A DNA stretch of 64,000 nucleotides from Roseibium sp. (lineage in GTDB: Bacteria; Pseudomonadota; Alphaproteobacteria; Rhizobiales; Stappiaceae), in NCBI GenBank assembly GCA_017643215.1, contig JAEPNV010000012.1, positions 1 through 64,000 on the forward strand. The letters run 5' to 3'. Position numbers and translations under genes: made by a program. Under the pieces are notes generated by a model. It saw nothing but the letters and a program-made list of their open reading frames with translations, did not search any database and was not told the origin of the DNA. Positions 55,418 to 63,328 of this stretch are shown piece by piece (position 1 is the stretch's first letter; the number at the start of each line of letters is the position of its first letter).

Positions 55418-56290
55418 ATGAACACGGCCATAGACACGCTTCTTGATATCCTGGATCTGGAACGCCTCGAACAGAACCTTTACCGGGGCCGCAGTCCGCA
55501 AGTCGGGTGGCAACGCGTGTTTGGCGGCCAAGTGATTGGTCAGGCCCTGGTCGCAGCCTCAAGGACCGTGGTTGAGGACCGGCATATACATTCGCTGCAT
55601 GCTTACTTTCTGCGGCCGGGCGATCCGGCGGTGCCGATCATATACGAGGTCGACCGCATTCGCGACGGGGGCAGTTTCACCACCCGCCGGGTGGTCGCGA
55701 TCCAGCATGGCCAGGCGATCTTTTCCATGTCCGCGTCGTTTCAGATCCTTGAAGACGGATTGGAACATCAGGTCGATATGCCGCAGGTTCCGATGCCTGA
55801 CGAGTTGCCCAGCGACAAGGATCTAAAGGAGAAATTCTTATCCGTAGCCCCAGAAAATGTCCGCAGGTACTGGGAGCGGGAACGGCCCATTGAACTGAGG
55901 CCGGTGGACCTGAAGCACTACTTCAGCAAGGAAAAATTGCCGCCCGAACAATATGTCTGGGTCCGGGCCACCGGCCCGTTGCCAAACGAGGATCGCGTCC
56001 ACCAGTGCGTTCTGGCCTATGCCTCGGATATGACCTTGCTGGACACGTCCTTGTTTCCGCATGGCACATCGGTGTTCAGCCCGAAGATCCAGGCCGCCAG
56101 CCTCGATCATGCCATGTGGTTTCATCAGCCGTTCCGCGCCGACGAATGGCTTTTGTACGCCACAGACAGCACGGCCTCGGGAGGCTCACGCGGGATGAAC
56201 CGCGGCATGCTGTTCACCCAAGCGGGAAAACTGGTCGCATCGACCGCACAGGAAGGCCTGATCCGCTTAAGGAAGAAACCCAAAGACTGA
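55418..56290 (+). CDS. tesB: Acyl-CoA thioesterase II
   Basis: Hydrolyses acyl-CoA to free acid and CoA. The 290-residue double-hotdog protein has RGRSPQVGWQRVFGGQVIGQALVAASRTV, DRIRDGGSFTTRRVVAIQHG and the C-terminal LDHAMWFHQPFRADEWLLYATDSTASGGSRGMNRGMLF, holding the Asp/Thr/Gln catalytic set. The ATG at 55418 has AGGGAT upstream. In a PHB-making cell it could release 3-hydroxybutyrate from its CoA ester, but this is a guess. A bidirectional terminator follows. Confidence 0.93.
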   Translation: MNTAIDTLLDILDLERLEQNLYRGRSPQVGWQRVFGGQVIGQALVAASRTVVEDRHIHSLHAYFLRPGDPAVPIIYEVDRIRDGGSFTTRRVVAIQHGQAIFSMSASFQILEDGLEHQVDMPQVPMPDELPSDKDLKEKFLSVAPENVRRYWERERPIELRPVDLKHYFSKEKLPPEQYVWVRATGPLPNEDRVHQCVLAYASDMTLLDTSLFPHGTSVFSPKIQAASLDHAMWFHQPFRADEWLLYATDSTASGGSRGMNRGMLFTQAGKLVASTAQEGLIRLRKKPKD

Positions 56291-56310
56291 CGGTGCGGGT
56301 CCTCAACATG

Positions 56311-56347
56311 AAAAAGGCGCCCAATGAGGCGCCTCTTTGCTGTTTTT
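56311..56347. terminator. Bidirectional rho-independent terminator
   Basis: AGGCGCC (56315-56321) and GGCGCCT (56328-56334) form a GC-rich 7-bp stem with loop CAATGA. A-rich AAAAA on the left and CTTTGCTGTTTTT on the right give T-runs in both directions. It separates the convergent tesB and phaB genes. Confidence 0.8.
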
Positions 56348-56362
56348 CAGATCAAATCCGGA

Positions 56363-57091
56363 TCAGCCGTTGGCAATATACTGGCCGCCATTGATGGTCA
56401 TCACCGCGCCGGTCATGAACGCCGCGGCATCGGAAGCAAGATAAACCACCGTCTGGGCGATTTCCTCCGGATGGCCGAGCCGTCCGACCGGAATGCCGGA
56501 AATGATCTGTTCCAGAACCTTCTCCGGCATCGCGGCGACCATGTCGGTGTTGATGTAACCCGGGCAGACGCAGTTCACCGTGATGCCCTTGAATGCGTTT
56601 TCCTGTGCCAGTGCCTTGGTGAAGCCGATCACGCCCGCCTTGGCGGCCGAATAGTTCGCCTGGCCCATTTGGCCTTTTTGGCCGTTGATCGAGGAAATGT
56701 TGATGATCCGGCCCGAGCCGCGACCGCGCATGCCCTCGATCACCGGACGGGTCATGGTGAACATGGAATCCAGGTTGGTCGACAACACCGCGCGCCACTG
56801 GTCGAAGGTCATTTTGTGGAACATGCCATCACGGGTGATCCCGGCATTGTTGACCAGCACGTCGACCGGTCCAAGGTCCGCTTCCACCTGGGCAATGCCG
56901 GCCGCACATGCGTCCGGGTCGGCCACATCCCACTTAAAAACATGAATGCCGGTTTCGGCCTTGAAGGCTTCGGCCTTTTCCGTGTTGCCGGCATAGGTTG
57001 CCGCCACGGTGTAGCCCGCGTCTTTCAGGCCCCTGGAAATGGATTCCCCAATGCCACGGGTACCGCCCGTGACGAGTGCGACCTTGCTCAT
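56363..57091 (-). CDS. phaB: Acetoacetyl-CoA reductase
   Basis: NADPH-dependent reduction of acetoacetyl-CoA to (R)-3-hydroxybutyryl-CoA, the monomer of polyhydroxybutyrate. The 242-residue SDR has LVTGGTRGIGESI, LVNNAGITRDGMFHKMT, the Ser-Tyr-Lys site in INISSINGQKGQMGQANYSAAKAG and NCVCPGYINTDMVAAMPEKV, the last being typical of PhaB. GGAGGGGAA precedes the ATG. phaA lies upstream on the same strand, 146 bp away. The PHB polymerase phaC is not in the window. Confidence 0.95.
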   Translation of the reverse strand: MSKVALVTGGTRGIGESISRGLKDAGYTVAATYAGNTEKAEAFKAETGIHVFKWDVADPDACAAGIAQVEADLGPVDVLVNNAGITRDGMFHKMTFDQWRAVLSTNLDSMFTMTRPVIEGMRGRGSGRIINISSINGQKGQMGQANYSAAKAGVIGFTKALAQENAFKGITVNCVCPGYINTDMVAAMPEKVLEQIISGIPVGRLGHPEEIAQTVVYLASDAAAFMTGAVMTINGGQYIANG

Positions 57092-57237
57092 GAATTCCCC
57101 TCCTTACGTTTCCCCTTAACGGCCTTTTCGGCTCGCATCAGCAATCGACCCGGCTGTCATGGCAAGGCGTTGACCGCCCGGCCATGATCGAGATCAAGTT
57201 AGCCTGTTGCGTCGCTTACACTTTTGGATGAACCGGT

Positions 57238-58419
57238 TCAGCGCTCCAGGCACATGGCAACGCCCATGCCTCCGCCGATGCACAATGTCGCAAGACCCTT
57301 CTTGGCGTCCGCGCGGCCCATTTCGTGCAACAAGGTGGTCAGGATCCGCGCGCCAGATGCCCCAATCGGGTGACCGATCGCGATGGCGCCGCCATTGACA
57401 TTCACGATATCGGGATTCCAGCCCATGTCCTTGTTGACGGCGCAGGCCTGGGCGGCGAAGGCTTCGTTGGCTTCCACCAGATCAAGGTCTTCAGCGGACC
57501 AGCCGGCTTTTTCCAGCGCCTTTCGGGAGGCGGGGATCGGGCCGGATCCCATGATCGACGGATCGACACCGGCCGTTGCCCAGGAGGCGATCCGGGCAAG
57601 CGGAGTCAAGCCGCGTTTTTCCGCCTCCGCCGCGCTCATCACGACAAGGGCAGCGGCGCCGTCGTTGATCCCGGAGGCATTGGCCGCCGTGACCGTCCCC
57701 TCCTTGTTAAACGCCGGACGGAGTTTTGCGACCCCGTCGAGGGTCGCCCCATGACGGATGTATTCGTCATCCTCGACGATCGTATCGCCCTTGCGGCCCT
57801 TGACCGTGAACGGGGTGATCTCATCCTTGAACTTGCCGGCCTTTTGCGCGGCTTCCGCCTTGTTCTGCGATGCGACGGCGAATTCGTCCTGTTGCTCGCG
57901 GGTAATCTGCCACTTCTCGGCGACATTTTCGGCCGTCTGGCCCATATGATAGCCGTTGAAAGCGTCCCAGAGGCCGTCCTTGATCATCGTGTCGATCATC
58001 TTGTAGTCGCCCATCTTATAACCGGCGCGCATGGGCGCGCAGTGCGGCGACAGGGTCATGTTCTCTTGCCCACCGGCCACCATCACGGTGGCATCCCCGG
58101 TCTGGATCTGCTGGGCGGCGATCGCCACGGTGCGAAGGCCGGAGCCGCACACCTGGTTCAGCGCCCAGGCTGTCGCGCTGTCGGGAATGCCGGCGCCGAT
58201 GGCCGCCTGACGGGCCGGGTTTTGGCCTTGTCCGGCGGTCAGCACCTGACCGAACACAACTTCATCGACGTCGCCGCCGTCAACACCCGCCTGCGTCAGC
58301 GCGGCCTTGATGACATGTGCGCCGAGCACATGGGCCGGGGTGGTGGCGAATGATCCGCTAAATGAGCCAACCGGGGTCCGGGTGGCACTGACAATAACAA
58401 CGTCGGTGGATGCGCTCAT
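57238..58419 (-). CDS. phaA: Acetyl-CoA C-acetyltransferase
   Basis: Condenses two acetyl-CoA to acetoacetyl-CoA, the first step of PHB synthesis. The 393-residue thiolase has the nucleophile Cys91 in [28 protein letters not shown], the His in [11 protein letters not shown] and the second Cys in [14 protein letters not shown] lies before the ATG. The divergent spacer to phaR holds a perfect 16-bp palindrome. phaB is downstream. Confidence 0.96.
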   Translation of the reverse strand: MSASTDVVIVSATRTPVGSFSGSFATTPAHVLGAHVIKAALTQAGVDGGDVDEVVFGQVLTAGQGQNPARQAAIGAGIPDSATAWALNQVCGSGLRTVAIAAQQIQTGDATVMVAGGQENMTLSPHCAPMRAGYKMGDYKMIDTMIKDGLWDAFNGYHMGQTAENVAEKWQITREQQDEFAVASQNKAEAAQKAGKFKDEITPFTVKGRKGDTIVEDDEYIRHGATLDGVAKLRPAFNKEGTVTAANASGINDGAAALVVMSAAEAEKRGLTPLARIASWATAGVDPSIMGSGPIPASRKALEKAGWSAEDLDLVEANEAFAAQACAVNKDMGWNPDIVNVNGGAIAIGHPIGASGARILTTLLHEMGRADAKKGLATLCIGGGMGVAMCLER

Positions 58420-58536
58420 TTTACTCTCCGGTTCTGGGCCAGGTTGGTCCGATCCGCGACGAGCGCTGGGCGCCCCCCGGACCGGCTCCCTCGTTGGCGA
58501 CTAGAGACTGTGCGCTGCGCCAAGTCAACCGGAATG

Positions 58537-58552
58537 GCCCGTATATACGGGC
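58537..58552. promoter_or_regulatory. 16-bp perfect palindrome between phaA and phaR
   Basis: GCCCGTATATACGGGC is a perfect, spacer-free palindrome in the 298-bp divergent region. It includes a TATATA core that could be part of a -10 element. It is a candidate operator for PhaR or another regulator of phaAB. The rest of the spacer holds no convincing gene. Confidence 0.45.
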
Positions 58553-58717
58553 ACTTTTCGCAGGTGCGGGCTGGTCCTTTCGTCGGTGCATATAAAAAGG
58601 CTGGTCACATCTTGTCCGATTGGCATAGTGTGAATCGGGAGCAGACGGCGGCCGGGCCGAACGCCTTGTCGTCACACGCAAACTTGCCGATAGGCATGCA
58701 TTTATGCGGAAGAAGAA

Positions 58718-59296
58718 ATGGCGAAGACGAGCGAGCCAACAGTCATCAAAAAATACGCCAATCGGCGGCTCTACAATACCGGCACCAGCACCTATGTGAC
58801 ACTTGAGGACCTCGCGGTGATGGTCAAGGGCGAGGAAGATTTCATCGTTTACGACGCAAAGACCGGAGACGACATCACGCGTTCGGTCCTGACGCAGATC
58901 ATCTTCGAACAGGAAGGCAAGGGTCAAAACCTGCTTCCAGTCACGTTTCTGCGCCAGTTGATCCGGTTTTACGGCGACAGCATGCAGGGTCTCGTTCCCA
59001 GTTTCCTGGAATACTCCATGACATCGCTCACAAAGGAACAGGAGAAGCTGCGCGCCCAAATGAGCGAAGCGTTTGGCGCGACCGCGTTCGAGGCCATTGA
59101 GGATCAGGTCAAGCGCAACACAGAAATGTTTGAACGTGCCATGAAGATGTTCATGCCGTTTCCCACTGGCGACACGAGCGGAGGCGGCACGTCTTCGGCG
59201 CCGAAACCAAAAACGGAAACAGCCGACCTTGACGACATGAAACGTCAGCTCACGGAAATGCAGGCGAAAATCGATGCATTGAGCGACAAGTCCTAG
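58718..59296 (+). CDS. phaR: Polyhydroxyalkanoate synthesis repressor PhaR
   Basis: Represses phasin and PHA genes and senses PHB granules by binding the polymer. The 192-residue protein has the N-terminal PHB_acc_N domain, KKYANRRLYNTGTSTYVTLEDLAVMVKGEEDFIVYDAKTGDDITRSVLTQIIFEQE (about residues 11-66), then two PHB_acc segments with RFYGDSMQGLVPSFLEYSM, and a coiled C-terminus (LDDMKRQLTEMQAKIDALS). GGAAGAAG lies just upstream of the ATG. It diverges from phaAB. Confidence 0.95.
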   Translation: MAKTSEPTVIKKYANRRLYNTGTSTYVTLEDLAVMVKGEEDFIVYDAKTGDDITRSVLTQIIFEQEGKGQNLLPVTFLRQLIRFYGDSMQGLVPSFLEYSMTSLTKEQEKLRAQMSEAFGATAFEAIEDQVKRNTEMFERAMKMFMPFPTGDTSGGGTSSAPKPKTETADLDDMKRQLTEMQAKIDALSDKS

Positions 59297-59325
59297 GACC
59301 GATCGCGGCATGTTCGGTGCCGCTT

Positions 59326-59395
59326 GGGTGTCATGTGGCGACACCCTAGGCCCGCGCGAGCGGGACAGGGCGGCGCCAGTTAACGCTTCGTAAAC
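59326..59395 (+). promoter_or_regulatory. Hairpin after phaR and CtrA-like half-sites before the next gene
   Basis: GGGTGTC (59326-59332) and GACACCC (59340-59346) form a stem after phaR without a T-run, so its role is unclear. Then TTAA (59380-59383), seven bases, TAAAC (59391-59395) is one base off a CtrA box. It lies about 80 bp upstream of the unknown gene at 59477 and is weaker than the two perfect boxes elsewhere. Confidence 0.3.
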
Positions 59396-59476
59396 CTTTA
59401 TTAACCATTTGTTGCGATGGTATGCGTCGGCTCCGCCAGAATGGCGGCGCGTGCCCGATATGGCCAGGAGGCCAAT

Positions 59477-59857
59477 ATGCCATCGACAGTCGACCGGCCC
59501 CAGACGGCCAGCGTGGTGGCGCAGGCGAGTGAATATCCAACCGATCGCAATCAGCGCGACCGGGAGGAGCACAAGCGGAACAGTTTCAAGTCCGCGGCGC
59601 CGCGTCCGGAAGAATCAGACAACGACACGACCAGCCCGGCCGTAGTGATCCTGGGCGGACACAGCGGCAGCCACCTTCCCGACGGGGTGACCGCCTATCG
59701 TGCGACCGCGCAAAAGGTGCTGGAGCCGGGTTTCCGCTCTGGAGAGCGTCATCCGCTTTTCCCCGATCCGGGCAGGCCGACGGCGGAGACCGTGCGCCAT
59801 GCCTATGAAGATCACGGTGATCCGGACATAGACCACTCGGTGAATTTGGCGACCTGA
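59477..59857 (+). CDS. Hypothetical protein, polar and likely disordered
   Basis: A 126-residue protein rich in Arg, Asp, Ser and Pro that I do not recognise. The first half (TDRNQRDREEHKRNSFKSAAPRPEE) is charged and disordered; the middle has PAVVILGGHSGSHLPDGVTAY, a short ordered-looking patch; the end holds DPGRPTAETVRHAYEDHGDPD. The ATG at 59477 is chosen for its perfect AGGAGG. A hairpin follows its stop. It sits between phaR and sbtA. No function can be offered. Confidence 0.55.
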   Translation: MPSTVDRPQTASVVAQASEYPTDRNQRDREEHKRNSFKSAAPRPEESDNDTTSPAVVILGGHSGSHLPDGVTAYRATAQKVLEPGFRSGERHPLFPDPGRPTAETVRHAYEDHGDPDIDHSVNLAT

Positions 59858-59864
59858 TCCGCCT

Positions 59865-59886
59865 GCAAGAGGGTTTGGGCTCTTGC
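59865..59886 (+). terminator. Hairpin after the unknown gene
   Basis: GCAAGAG (59865-59871) and CTCTTGC (59880-59886) form a perfect 7-bp stem with an 8-nt loop just after the stop at 59857. The T-run is absent, so this may be a rho-dependent site or a leader hairpin for sbtA. Confidence 0.4.
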
Positions 59887-59998
59887 GGCGCAGTATTCCC
59901 TTCCTTATACGAAGCCCTGCGTATCTTGGGGGCCGCGCGTCGTTTCGTTTTCGGCGAAGCTCGATGAACGTGCCGGTGACAGAGAAGGGGCGACGCCC

Positions 59999-60988
59999 GT
60001 GGTTGAAACCGTTATCGGCCTTGCGGCCGACAATCTGCTATCGCCGATCATCTTGTTTTTTGTGCTCGGTCTCGCGGCGTCGTTTTTGCGTTCCGATCTC
60101 ACGGTTCCTGAGGCAGCCGCGAAGGCGCTGTCCATCTATTTGCTGTTTGCGATCGGTTACAAGGGCGGCGTCAGCGTCAGCGAACACGGTATTGACCAGA
60201 CCTTGCTCTTAACGCTTGGCGTGGGCGTTATTCTGTCCTTCGCCATACCACTGCTTGCCTTTGCCCTGCTCAAGGTAATGACCCGGCTCAACCAGACCGA
60301 TGCGGCGGCGGTTGCCGGCCACTATGGATCGATTTCGATCGTGACCTTCGTGGCCGCGACCTCGGTTCTCCAAAGCCAGGGCATCGCGAGTGAAGGGTAT
60401 ATGGTCGCCGTCGCAGCCGCCATGGAGGCGCCGGCCATCTTGTCCGCCTTGTGGCTGGCGACCCGCGGCGTCACGCCAACCGCCCAGGAGGCGGCCGAGC
60501 GCGAAGGTTTGTTGCGCGAAATCCTGCTCAATGGCTCGATCGTGCTCCTGGTCGGATCGTTCCTGATCGGTCTGGCCACCGGGACGGAAGGGCTCGCGGA
60601 AATCGAGAGCTTCATTGTGTCTCCGTTCAAGGGCGTGTTGTGCCTGTTCCTCTTGGATATGGGGCTGGTGGCAGGCCGTGGCCTCCGATCCAGCCGGGGC
60701 GTACTGACCTCTGGATTGATTGCCTTCGGTGTTTTGATGCCGATGATCGGCGGTCTGCTGGGTCTGGTCGCCGCGCTCGCCGTTGGCTTGTCGATCGGCG
60801 GCACGGTGCTGCTTATGACGCTGTCGGCTTCCGCGTCCTACATCGCCGTTCCGGCGGCCATGCGGGTTGCCTTGCCGGAGGCCAATCCGTCAGTCTATCT
60901 CACAATGTCGCTGGGCGTTACGTTCCCCTTCAACCTGACGCTTGGTATTCCGCTCTATCTGACACTTGCCACTCTCGCCGGGACTTGA
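59999..60988 (+). CDS. sbtA: Sodium-dependent bicarbonate transporter SbtA
   Basis: A 329-residue membrane protein of the SbtA (DUF897) family, known in cyanobacteria as a high-affinity Na+/HCO3- importer. About ten helices can be counted. Family marks are NLLSPIILFFVLGLAASFLRSDLTVPEAAAKALSIYLLFAIGYKGGV near the start, DAAAVAGHYGSISIVTFVAA in the first half and the related MTLSASASYIAVPAAMRVALPEANPSVYLTMSLGVTFPFN in the second, an inverted-repeat fold. It is shorter than cyanobacterial SbtA. The start is GTG with GAAGGGG upstream. sbtB follows after 4 bp and a carbonic anhydrase after that. Confidence 0.92.
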   Translation: MVETVIGLAADNLLSPIILFFVLGLAASFLRSDLTVPEAAAKALSIYLLFAIGYKGGVSVSEHGIDQTLLLTLGVGVILSFAIPLLAFALLKVMTRLNQTDAAAVAGHYGSISIVTFVAATSVLQSQGIASEGYMVAVAAAMEAPAILSALWLATRGVTPTAQEAAEREGLLREILLNGSIVLLVGSFLIGLATGTEGLAEIESFIVSPFKGVLCLFLLDMGLVAGRGLRSSRGVLTSGLIAFGVLMPMIGGLLGLVAALAVGLSIGGTVLLMTLSASASYIAVPAAMRVALPEANPSVYLTMSLGVTFPFNLTLGIPLYLTLATLAGT

Positions 60989-60992
60989 CGCC

Positions 60993-61304
60993 ATGGATAC
61001 AAACAAGGCCAAACGGGTTGAGATCATCATCGAAGCGCCCATGGAAGGTCGGTTGACCGATACCTTGGAGAGTGCCGGTGTCACGGGTTTTACCGTTCTT
61101 CCCGTTCTGGGGGGCAGCGGCCGGTCGGGGCGGTGGAGCCGGGAAGGCCAGGTCTCGCGGGCCGGGGGAATGGTGGCCGTGATCTGCATCATCCGGGAGG
61201 ACCGCCTGCACGATCTTCTGGAAGCCGCCTTCAAGGTTGTCAAACGGCATATCGGTGTGGTGAGCGTGACCGATTGCGAGGTCCTGCGGGCCGAGCGGTT
61301 CTGA
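60993..61304 (+). CDS. sbtB: PII-like regulator SbtB
   Basis: A 103-residue PII-fold protein that in cyanobacteria binds SbtA and senses adenine nucleotides. It has the beta-alpha-beta start RVEIIIEAPMEGRLTDTLESAGVTGFTVLPVLGG, the flexible T-loop GSGRSGRWSREGQVSRAGGMV and the end HIGVVSVTDCEVLRAERF. The cyanobacterial C-terminal CGPxGC loop is absent. The ATG at 60993 lies 4 bp after the sbtA stop; the pair is surely one operon. The ligand cannot be told from the sequence. Confidence 0.88.
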   Translation: MDTNKAKRVEIIIEAPMEGRLTDTLESAGVTGFTVLPVLGGSGRSGRWSREGQVSRAGGMVAVICIIREDRLHDLLEAAFKVVKRHIGVVSVTDCEVLRAERF

Positions 61305-61422
61305 CGCGAAAGCCCCGAACGCGCGCGTGTACGTAGTCGTCCTTATCTAGGCATCAGGCCGGCACATCTCCTATAGCTTTGGGTTGGCTTTCAAAGGCGC
61401 AACCAGCAAACAGGGGGCCGGC

Positions 61423-62082
61423 TTGTCCTTTCCAATCTCCTTGCTGACCGGATACGGCCGGTACGTCCAAAAAGGATTTGCCCGGAACCGTGAGACCCAC
61501 GAGCATCTTGCTATCTACGGTCAACGGCCGGAGGTCATGGTGATCTCGTGCTGTGACAGCCGGGTGACGCCCGAGTGCGTTTTCAATTCCGGCCCCGGCG
61601 ATTTGTTCGTTCTTCGGAACGTTGCCAACCTGGTCCCGCCGTTCGAGGCGACCGACGGCCAACACGGCTCCAGCGCTGCGATCGAATACGGGGTCTGTGG
61701 CCTCAAGGTGAAGCACATCGTCGTCATGGGGCACGCCAAATGCGGCGGGGTCCAGGCCTTCCGGGACAATGCCAATGCGCCGACCCTCAAGGGCGATTTC
61801 ATCGGCCGTTGGATCAAGCTGCTCGAGCCGGCGGCGATCTCCATGGCCTGCACGCCCGTGGATCACATTGAAGATCCGCAACTGGCCATGGAATATGCCG
61901 GCGTCAGGCAATCGCTGAAAAACCTGCTCACGTTCCCGTTTATCGAGGCGCAGGTTGACGCCGGCCGATTGCAACTGCACGGCGCCTGGTTCGACATCGG
62001 CACGGGTGAACTGCGGGTCATGGATCCGGCGACGGAGCGGTTTTCGACCGCCGAACCTCACGAACTGCGGGCCGCCGAGTAA
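61423..62082 (+). CDS. Beta-class carbonic anhydrase
   Basis: Interconverts CO2 and bicarbonate. The 219-residue beta-CA has the zinc and catalytic sites CCDSR (Cys43, Asp45, Arg47) and GHAKCGG (His104, Cys107), with the family start LLTGYGRYVQKGFARNRE. The start is likely the TTG at 61423, which has CAGGGGG six bases upstream; a longer TTG at 61384 is less likely. It comes 118 bp after sbtB on the same strand, so the three genes form a bicarbonate uptake and conversion set. Confidence 0.93.
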   Translation: MSFPISLLTGYGRYVQKGFARNRETHEHLAIYGQRPEVMVISCCDSRVTPECVFNSGPGDLFVLRNVANLVPPFEATDGQHGSSAAIEYGVCGLKVKHIVVMGHAKCGGVQAFRDNANAPTLKGDFIGRWIKLLEPAAISMACTPVDHIEDPQLAMEYAGVRQSLKNLLTFPFIEAQVDAGRLQLHGAWFDIGTGELRVMDPATERFSTAEPHELRAAE

Positions 62083-62089
62083 CATCGTT

Positions 62090-62281
62090 TTAACGCGCAA
62101 ACAGTGGCGCGCAGCCGATGGCAACGAGTGCGGCGCCCAACCATGCGCCCATTGCCGGGATTTCCCGTGTTTGCCACCGCAAAAGCGGCAGCAGTGTCGC
62201 GGGTGTCGAGGCCGGTATGGCGGCCCGGGTCCAATGGAGCGGGAAAAATGTGAGGCGCGCCATGGCTTTGGCGCGCCCCAA
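62090..62281 (-). pseudogene. Possible C-terminal remnant of a DMT (EamA) transporter
   Basis: A 63-residue frame whose last 35 residues, LLPLLRWQTREIPAMGAWLGAALVAIGCAPLFAR, look like the final helix pair of an EamA-type drug/metabolite exporter (E-x-P-x-x-x-x-W-x-G-A-A-L-V-x-x-G). No upstream part is present: the start runs into the asd terminator. It may be a decayed gene end; chance is possible. Confidence 0.3.
62244..62277 (-). terminator. Rho-independent terminator of asd
   Basis: Two GGCGCGCC blocks (62254-62261 and 62270-62277), each self-palindromic, form an 8-bp stem with an 8-nt loop. Reading leftward, a run of five T follows six bases later (62244-62248). It lies 16 bp downstream of the asd stop. 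Confidence 0.75.
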
Positions 62282-62293
62282 AGACGTATGGCC

Positions 62294-63328
62294 TTAGGCG
62301 GCCTGCTTTTTCGGCTGGATCAGGCCGCGGTTGACGAGCACTTCGGCGATCTGAATGCTGTTGAGGGCCGCGCCTTTGCGCAGATTGTCCGACACAACCC
62401 AGATGTTCAGGCCATTTTCAATCGTTGCGTCTTCGCGAATGCGCGAAATGAACGTCGCGTCCTCGCCCGCGCTTTCATACGGCGTCATGTAACCGCCGTC
62501 TTCGTGCTTGTCGATGACGAGACAGCCTGGCGCTTCGCGCAGGATGTCGCGGGCCTGATCTGCGGTGATCGGCTTTTCAAACTCGATGTTGACGCTTTCC
62601 GAATGGCCGATGAACACCGGCACTCGGACGGCGGTGCAGGTCACCTTGATTTTCGGGTCGAGCATCTTTTTGGTTTCGGCCAACACCTTCCATTCTTCCT
62701 TGGTGTAGCCGTCTTCCATGAAGACATCGCAATGGGGAATGACGTTGAATGCGATCCGCTTCGGATATTTGTTCGGTTCGATCGGATCGTTCACGAACAC
62801 GGCGCGCGTCTGATTGAACAGCTCCTCCATGGCGTCCTTGCCGGTGCCTGAGACCGACTGGTATGTCGAGACGACGATGCGCTTGATCGTGGCCACGTCA
62901 TGAAGCGGCTTCAGAGCGACGACGAGCTGAGCCGTTGAGCAGTTCGGATTGGCGATGATGTTCTTTTTCGTGAACCCGGCAACCGCGTCCGCGTTCACTT
63001 CTGGAACGATCAGGGGGACATCGGCGTCGTACCGCCACGCGGACGAGTTATCGATCACCACACATCCCTTGGCCGCGATCTTCGGCGCCCATTCGGTCGC
63101 GACCGAGCCGCCTGCTGACATCAGACAAATGTCGGTGTCGGAAAAATCATAGTTTTCCATAGCCTGCACGGTCAGCGTCTTGTCGCCGAACGAAACGTCG
63201 GTGCCTTGCGACCGGCGTGAGGCCAATGCCACGACCTCACCGGCGGGAAAGCCGCGCTCTGCCAGAATGTCGAGCATTTCCCGCCCGACATTGCCCGTGG
63301 CGCCGGCAATTGCGATTTTGTAACCCAT
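62294..63328 (-). CDS. asd: Aspartate-semialdehyde dehydrogenase
   Basis: Reduces aspartyl phosphate to aspartate semialdehyde, the branch point to lysine/DAP, threonine and methionine. The 344-residue protein has IAGATGNVGREMLDIL, SRRSQGTDVSFGD, DNSSAWRYD and the catalytic Cys130 in NPNCSTAQL, with RVPVFIGHSESVNIEFE near the C-terminus. The ATG at 63328 is the usual start. A good terminator follows. The nearest co-oriented gene upstream is a 45-codon frame. dapF, dapC-like and lysA lie elsewhere in the window. Confidence 0.97.
   Translation of the reverse strand: MGYKIAIAGATGNVGREMLDILAERGFPAGEVVALASRRSQGTDVSFGDKTLTVQAMENYDFSDTDICLMSAGGSVATEWAPKIAAKGCVVIDNSSAWRYDADVPLIVPEVNADAVAGFTKKNIIANPNCSTAQLVVALKPLHDVATIKRIVVSTYQSVSGTGKDAMEELFNQTRAVFVNDPIEPNKYPKRIAFNVIPHCDVFMEDGYTKEEWKVLAETKKMLDPKIKVTCTAVRVPVFIGHSESVNIEFEKPITADQARDILREAPGCLVIDKHEDGGYMTPYESAGEDATFISRIREDATIENGLNIWVVSDNLRKGAALNSIQIAEVLVNRGLIQPKKQAA

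Noticed and set aside
62254..62277. Twin GGCGCGCC blocks, considered as an attachment site or recombination scar.
   Set aside because: They form a hairpin followed by a T-run just after asd, which is simply explained as a terminator.
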